Under the pieces are notes generated by a model, which was not told where the DNA came from, did no database searches, and saw nothing but the letters and a program-made list of their open reading frames with translations. 64,000 bases of DNA from Bathynomus jamesi (Eukaryota > Arthropoda > Malacostraca > Isopoda > Cirolanidae), in NCBI GenBank assembly GCA_023014485.1, contig JAJOZX010000486.1, forward strand, positions 1,323,501-1,387,500. Reading direction: 5' to 3'. Position numbers and translations under genes: made by a program. Positions 60,405 through 64,000 of this stretch are shown one piece after another; positions within the stretch are counted from its first letter, which is position 1, and every line of letters begins with the position of its first letter.

Positions 60405-62185
60405 TCAGGTGGCGAAGGGGTGCCAGAAGGACCCGGCAGTGGGAGGGAGGACGTGCTCAGAGTGGCTGACAGGGTGGGCCGGGGATTTTAGGGAGCAGGT
60501 ACAGTGGGGGTGGGAGGAGTGAACAGAGTGTTCTCGTGGAGGGGAAGAAAAAATTGCGTCAGGAGGCAAGGGCAGGTCCATGAGACTCACGGGCGCAGCC
60601 GAGTTCCCCTCACCATGTAGCTGCGCCAGAGCCGCATCCACTGGATCCTCGGGGGAGAGGATGTTGTCCAGATTGAATCTCGTCGTGGGGGGGGTCATAC
60701 TTCGGCAACTATTGTCCGAGTCTGGGGGTAGATTGATGGGACTTCTGCTGTGGGGTGGTTTGGTCCTCATAGGCGAAGTGGGCGGTGTGAAGGTCCGATC
60801 CGTCTTCTTAGCACTAGGGGAAGAGGGAGAGACAAATTGAAGGTCCGGAGGGTCTGGCGACTCACTCCGACGTCTCCGCCTCGTCGACTTACTCCGGGCA
60901 CTAGGTTCGGGTGTGTGCAGAGTGCTGGGAGGGCAGGTTCGAGGTGGGTGGGGCCTGGGTGTCCTGGTCCCAGACTCCTGTGGAATCTGTGGCAGGTGAG
61001 GTGCGTGGAGAGAAGGAATGGTGGGGGTACAGGAGGTCGTCAGCTCTTGCGGGACTCCCCCTGAGAGGAATGGGGAGCACTGGTCGAGGGGTTGTGAGCG
61101 GCAGGCCAGGGCGGCGTGCCGAGGACAGAGCCGAGGGCTGCGGCGTAAGATACGCCCGGTCTCACCTCCCGACTCCGCACCCTGTCTCGTGCCTCTCGGA
61201 GGCTAAGGAAATCCGCTACCTGTAGGCCTCGGACCTCCTTCTCGAACCTGAAGAACAGGCATTCGGGATGAAGATGGGTGTGCACCTTCACAATTGGAGC
61301 ATTTGGGTGTGTTGGGGCACTTGTCTGGGTGAGCAACTTGTCCGCAACGAACACACAATTGGTGCGGCTGCCGACAAACTGAGCTAACATGTCCGAACTT
61401 GTTGCATTTAAAACAACGGGTCGGGTCTGGGATGTATGGGCGGACAGAGAATTCGCATGACGTGCGGTCTCCCATACCCCATACAATACGGTCGGGAAGG
61501 ACTAAGTTATTAAAGGTAAGAAGTAGACGCGGGTGGGGGAGGGGGTACCTCCCTGTCGGGATGTGAAGCGATAGATCTTGGTGACACCCTGGGGTGCGAG
61601 GTCCTCCAAGAGCTCGTTCACTGTAATTGACAAAGCGTGTGGCATAAATAGTGCCCTGACTCTGGTTCAGGCGAGGGTGTGGTGAAACGGACACCGAGCA
61701 TCCAAGGACCTCAGTGATGGAGAGTAGGGCTTTCGTCTCTGTGGCTGAGCGTGATTTTATGAGGAGGGAACCATCCCTCTGCGGTCGCACATCATAACGG
61801 CTGGAGTTGCTGCGGGCTCGGATCGCCTGAAACGTCCGTTCAGAGTTGGTCGGAAGGGATCCAGAGGTAGGCCGGATCTCTAGGAATTTGTGGATACTTG
61901 GAAGGGATATGGAGGCAGTAGAGTCGAAGTGGACTGGGATATCCAACTGTCGATAGGATGGTCGTGCATGCCGACTTCCCCTCCGCCGCGGGGCTCTCTC
62001 CGTGGGGAGGCGGGCCGACGGCGGGTGAGGGGGGCATACGGGGAGAGCAAGAAGCCGGGTTTTGGAGGTAAATCTTGGGTGGAACTTGACTTGCCCGAAG
62101 GCAGCTGAGGCGGGCTGGGGCGAGACCCCTGCTCCAGAGGGTGTACATCCAAAGGGATATTCAGGGTACAGCCTGGGGTCGGCAA
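60405..62185 (-). pseudogene. LINE-3 ORF1 with zinc knuckles
   Basis: The best frame is 61203-61946 (247 residues). It ends with CFKCNKFGHVSSVC, CVRCGQVAHPDKC and CSNCEGAHPSSS, the last having lost its final Cys. This arrangement is the Gag-like ORF1 of I/R1/Jockey-type elements and binds element RNA. N-terminal residues may begin near 62185 in a neighbouring frame, and a low-complexity Pro/Ser tail (60405-60770, 61040-61486) follows through frame changes. Boundaries are uncertain because several indels are present. Confidence 0.75.
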
Positions 62186-62853
62186 CGGTAAGGAGGATGC
62201 AAGTGATCAGTTACCAAAGGGGGGTCAACCCCATCTGGATGCGGCTTCCAGTGGTAGGGGACTCGAGGGCCTGGTTGCCCACCACCCGAGTGTTGAGAGA
62301 AGTAGTAGTCCGAGTATTAGAAGTGAAGTCGTTAACCGAGTAGATAAAGAAGCCATAGCAAAAAAGAGAGTTTTCATCCCCCGCGCGCATCCAGCCACCA
62401 TCGACTCCAACAAGGGAAAGGCGAATCGTGGGCTCACTCGGTCCCACCGCCAATAGATGTCACGCAGGGGAGATACACCCATTCCCAGTCCCCGTGCCTA
62501 CGAGGCGGCCACTCTCATCCAACGCGCGGTGAAAGATGGCAGGGACAGGGCTTGGGTTTGGTTTAAGAGCGACAAGGGTGGAGGACAACCACCTCCTTCA
62601 CCCAAGATCCAAGGGAAACAATCAAGTCAAAGTCCAAAACAAAGCCAAATGCGGGAAGGGAGGAAACAACAAAACGAGAAAGAGTTGGGGAGAGGAGGAG
62701 AGGGAAATATAAGTAGGAGGGTAGGAGATCAGCCGGGTCCCCAAACGGGTCCAATGGTCCACGAGGGCAGAGAAAGCCCTTGCATCGGAGGAAGATGAAT
62801 TCCCCCATTGACCACAGAGGGACACGCCCTATAGCTCCGGACAAAGCGAAGGG
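62186..62853 (-). other. LINE-3 5' untranslated region
   Basis: About 670 bp before ORF1 up to the 12-bp duplication. The plus-strand frame at 62457-62798 is not coding evidence; it is low-complexity Gln/Gly/Arg. A promoter must lie in this part if the element is transcribed independently, but I see no clear initiator. Confidence 0.6.
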
Positions 62854-62865
62854 TAATAATAGCTT

Positions 62866-64000
62866 TAATCAGAATGAAAAACCTGGCAGAAATAGTGCAC
62901 CAAATACAAAGGGAGTAAAGTGTGACAATTCTCCATCTGACTCCGCCAACTCTGAACCTAATCCTGGTTAAAATGACATCAAATCTGGTGAATTTCTGCC
63001 AAACTTCTCGGTTTAGGCCTTATTTTTAATTTGATCACCGAGATAAATTTCTTTAATCCAACGAAGCTCAACCACAGTTTTGCTTAAAACAAACTTGCAT
63101 GATTCATTTAATTTTATAGTAGATTTGCAGGATCTTCAGATTTTTACATTTACCCGATGTTTGTTTAGAAATTCTAATACATTTTTATAAATGTTTATCC
63201 TGATTAACTGTTTGTGACTTATTCTTTTATAAATTTACTCGCCCGTTCATTTTTTCGCAAATTTACCGATTTATCATGTTTAATTTCCTTATTTCATAAA
63301 CATCTTGCGTATTGTAATACCTTCTTATTGCCGCGTAGAAAAAGTTCAGTACTTGCAGCCTTAGTAATTGAAGCACTAAAATAAATCGATCCCCGTGAAA
63401 AATCTGACAATTCCCTTAAATATAAAAATTTCCTTTTATTTTTAACCACCAAACGTGAGAATGAACGAAGTCTGCTAATTTCAGAACAACTAACAAAGTG
63501 GCTACGTCCATTACGTACTTTTTCCGAAAATGCAGGAACTCGAATATTAGATCATTTATTTAATAAACTTTGACAATAATAGTAAAACTTAAGAGTTCAG
63601 CTACACCTTCGGTCGAGTCGCAAAAAAAGGGAACGCTCGAGTAATAATAAGAATCATTGATTTTAAGTTTATTAATAAACATTAAATTGTTCGCAAATAA
63701 AAATAAAGACTGCGTATCAATAAACCGTCAATATTATTTAATAGCATTAACATGACAACAGGGAATGTCACGAACATGTTACAATATGTTAAAGATAAAT
63801 TTGGAATATAAATAATGTGCTCATTTAATAAACAGGAATATAAAAAGTTTCAATAAAATATGTTCATGAAACTTTGGGGGGCGGGAGCATTTTAAGCACA
63901 CACACTTATTACAATAGTTATTATTATGGTCAAAGAACAATTTTTAGCCTTTCTGAAGGCCTACGTTCATAATATACGATATGGTTTAGTGATCAGGTAT
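62866..64000. other. AT-rich DNA with no recognised feature
   Basis: Joins directly to 56206 when LINE-3 and one target duplication are removed. No protein, RNA gene or terminal repeats were seen on either strand. Confidence 0.6.

Larger units (their letters stand above)
56219..62853 (-). mobile_element. LINE-3: full-length non-LTR retrotransposon with RNase H (I/Nimb-like)
   Basis: A 6.6-kb element bounded by the 12-bp duplication TAATAATAGCTT (56207-56218, 62854-62865). On the minus strand it has a 5' untranslated region, ORF1 with zinc knuckles, ORF2 with endonuclease, reverse transcriptase and RNase H, a 3' untranslated region and an A-rich tail (complement of about 56219-56232). It is markedly more GC-rich than the flanks. 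The RNase H domain favours the I/Nimb/Loa side of the non-LTR tree. Confidence 0.93.

Noticed and set aside
60110..62971. Many plus-strand frames longer than 80 codons
   Set aside because: They lie opposite LINE-3, which is GC-rich, so stops are scarce. They have no domains and are low complexity.

Overview
This is a eukaryotic, animal-type genomic window that consists almost entirely of transposable elements, many nested inside one another. I found no convincing host gene, tRNA, rRNA or CRISPR array. The mixture (BEL/Pao and Ty3/Gypsy LTR elements, several non-LTR retrotransposon clades, hAT transposases with spliced exons, Tigger/pogo, piggyBac-like and CACTA-like MITEs) and the AT-rich spacers suggest an invertebrate, most likely an arthropod. 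That assignment is inference from element types, not from a host gene. Names such as BEL-B or Gypsy-1 are local labels.

Layout. 1-594: unassigned. 580-8528: a 5'-truncated non-LTR element (LINE-1, + strand) split by Gypsy-1 (2871-7892, - strand, 4-bp target duplication GTAT). 8529-9245 and 29218-30429: the two halves of one BEL/Pao pol (BEL-A), separated by a 20-kb insertion with target duplication CTGGC, BEL-B copy 1 (9246-29212). BEL-B copy 1 carries a piggyBac-type MITE (11617-11752), a non-coding LTR element LARD-C (12053-16850), a CACTA-like MITE (19118-19750), a hAT MITE (20877-21174) and Gypsy-2 (21256-26134, - strand). Beyond Gypsy-2 a stretch of BEL-B integrase is repeated (26135-28660), with its own Tigger (26230-27130), hAT MITE (27265-27563) and piggyBac MITE (27977-28195), before the 3' LTR (28603-29212).

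31672-55620: a second non-LTR element (LINE-2, + strand) cut into three pieces. Gypsy-3 (32393-42064) lies between ORF1 and the endonuclease and itself holds a 4-kb hAT element, hAT-1 (34651-38697, - strand). BEL-B copy 2 (42599-53706, - strand, target duplication GTAAC) lies inside the endonuclease and holds hAT-2 (48716-52529, + strand, three exons) and a further hAT MITE (53012-53221). 56219-62853: a full-length non-LTR element with RNase H (LINE-3, - strand) and a 12-bp target duplication. 62866-64000 is AT-rich DNA with nothing I recognise.

The elements do not form a pathway; what links them is insertion order. LINE-1, BEL-A and LINE-2 are hosts and therefore older. BEL-B, Gypsy-1 and Gypsy-3 came next. 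hAT-1, hAT-2, LARD-C, Gypsy-2, Tigger and the MITEs are among the youngest. The points most worth checking are a possible self-priming hairpin in Gypsy-3, the duplicated BEL-B segment around Gypsy-2 that lacks a target duplication, the non-coding LARD-C, lesions shared by two independently inserted BEL-B copies, and the match between the hAT MITE ends and the hAT-1 ends.
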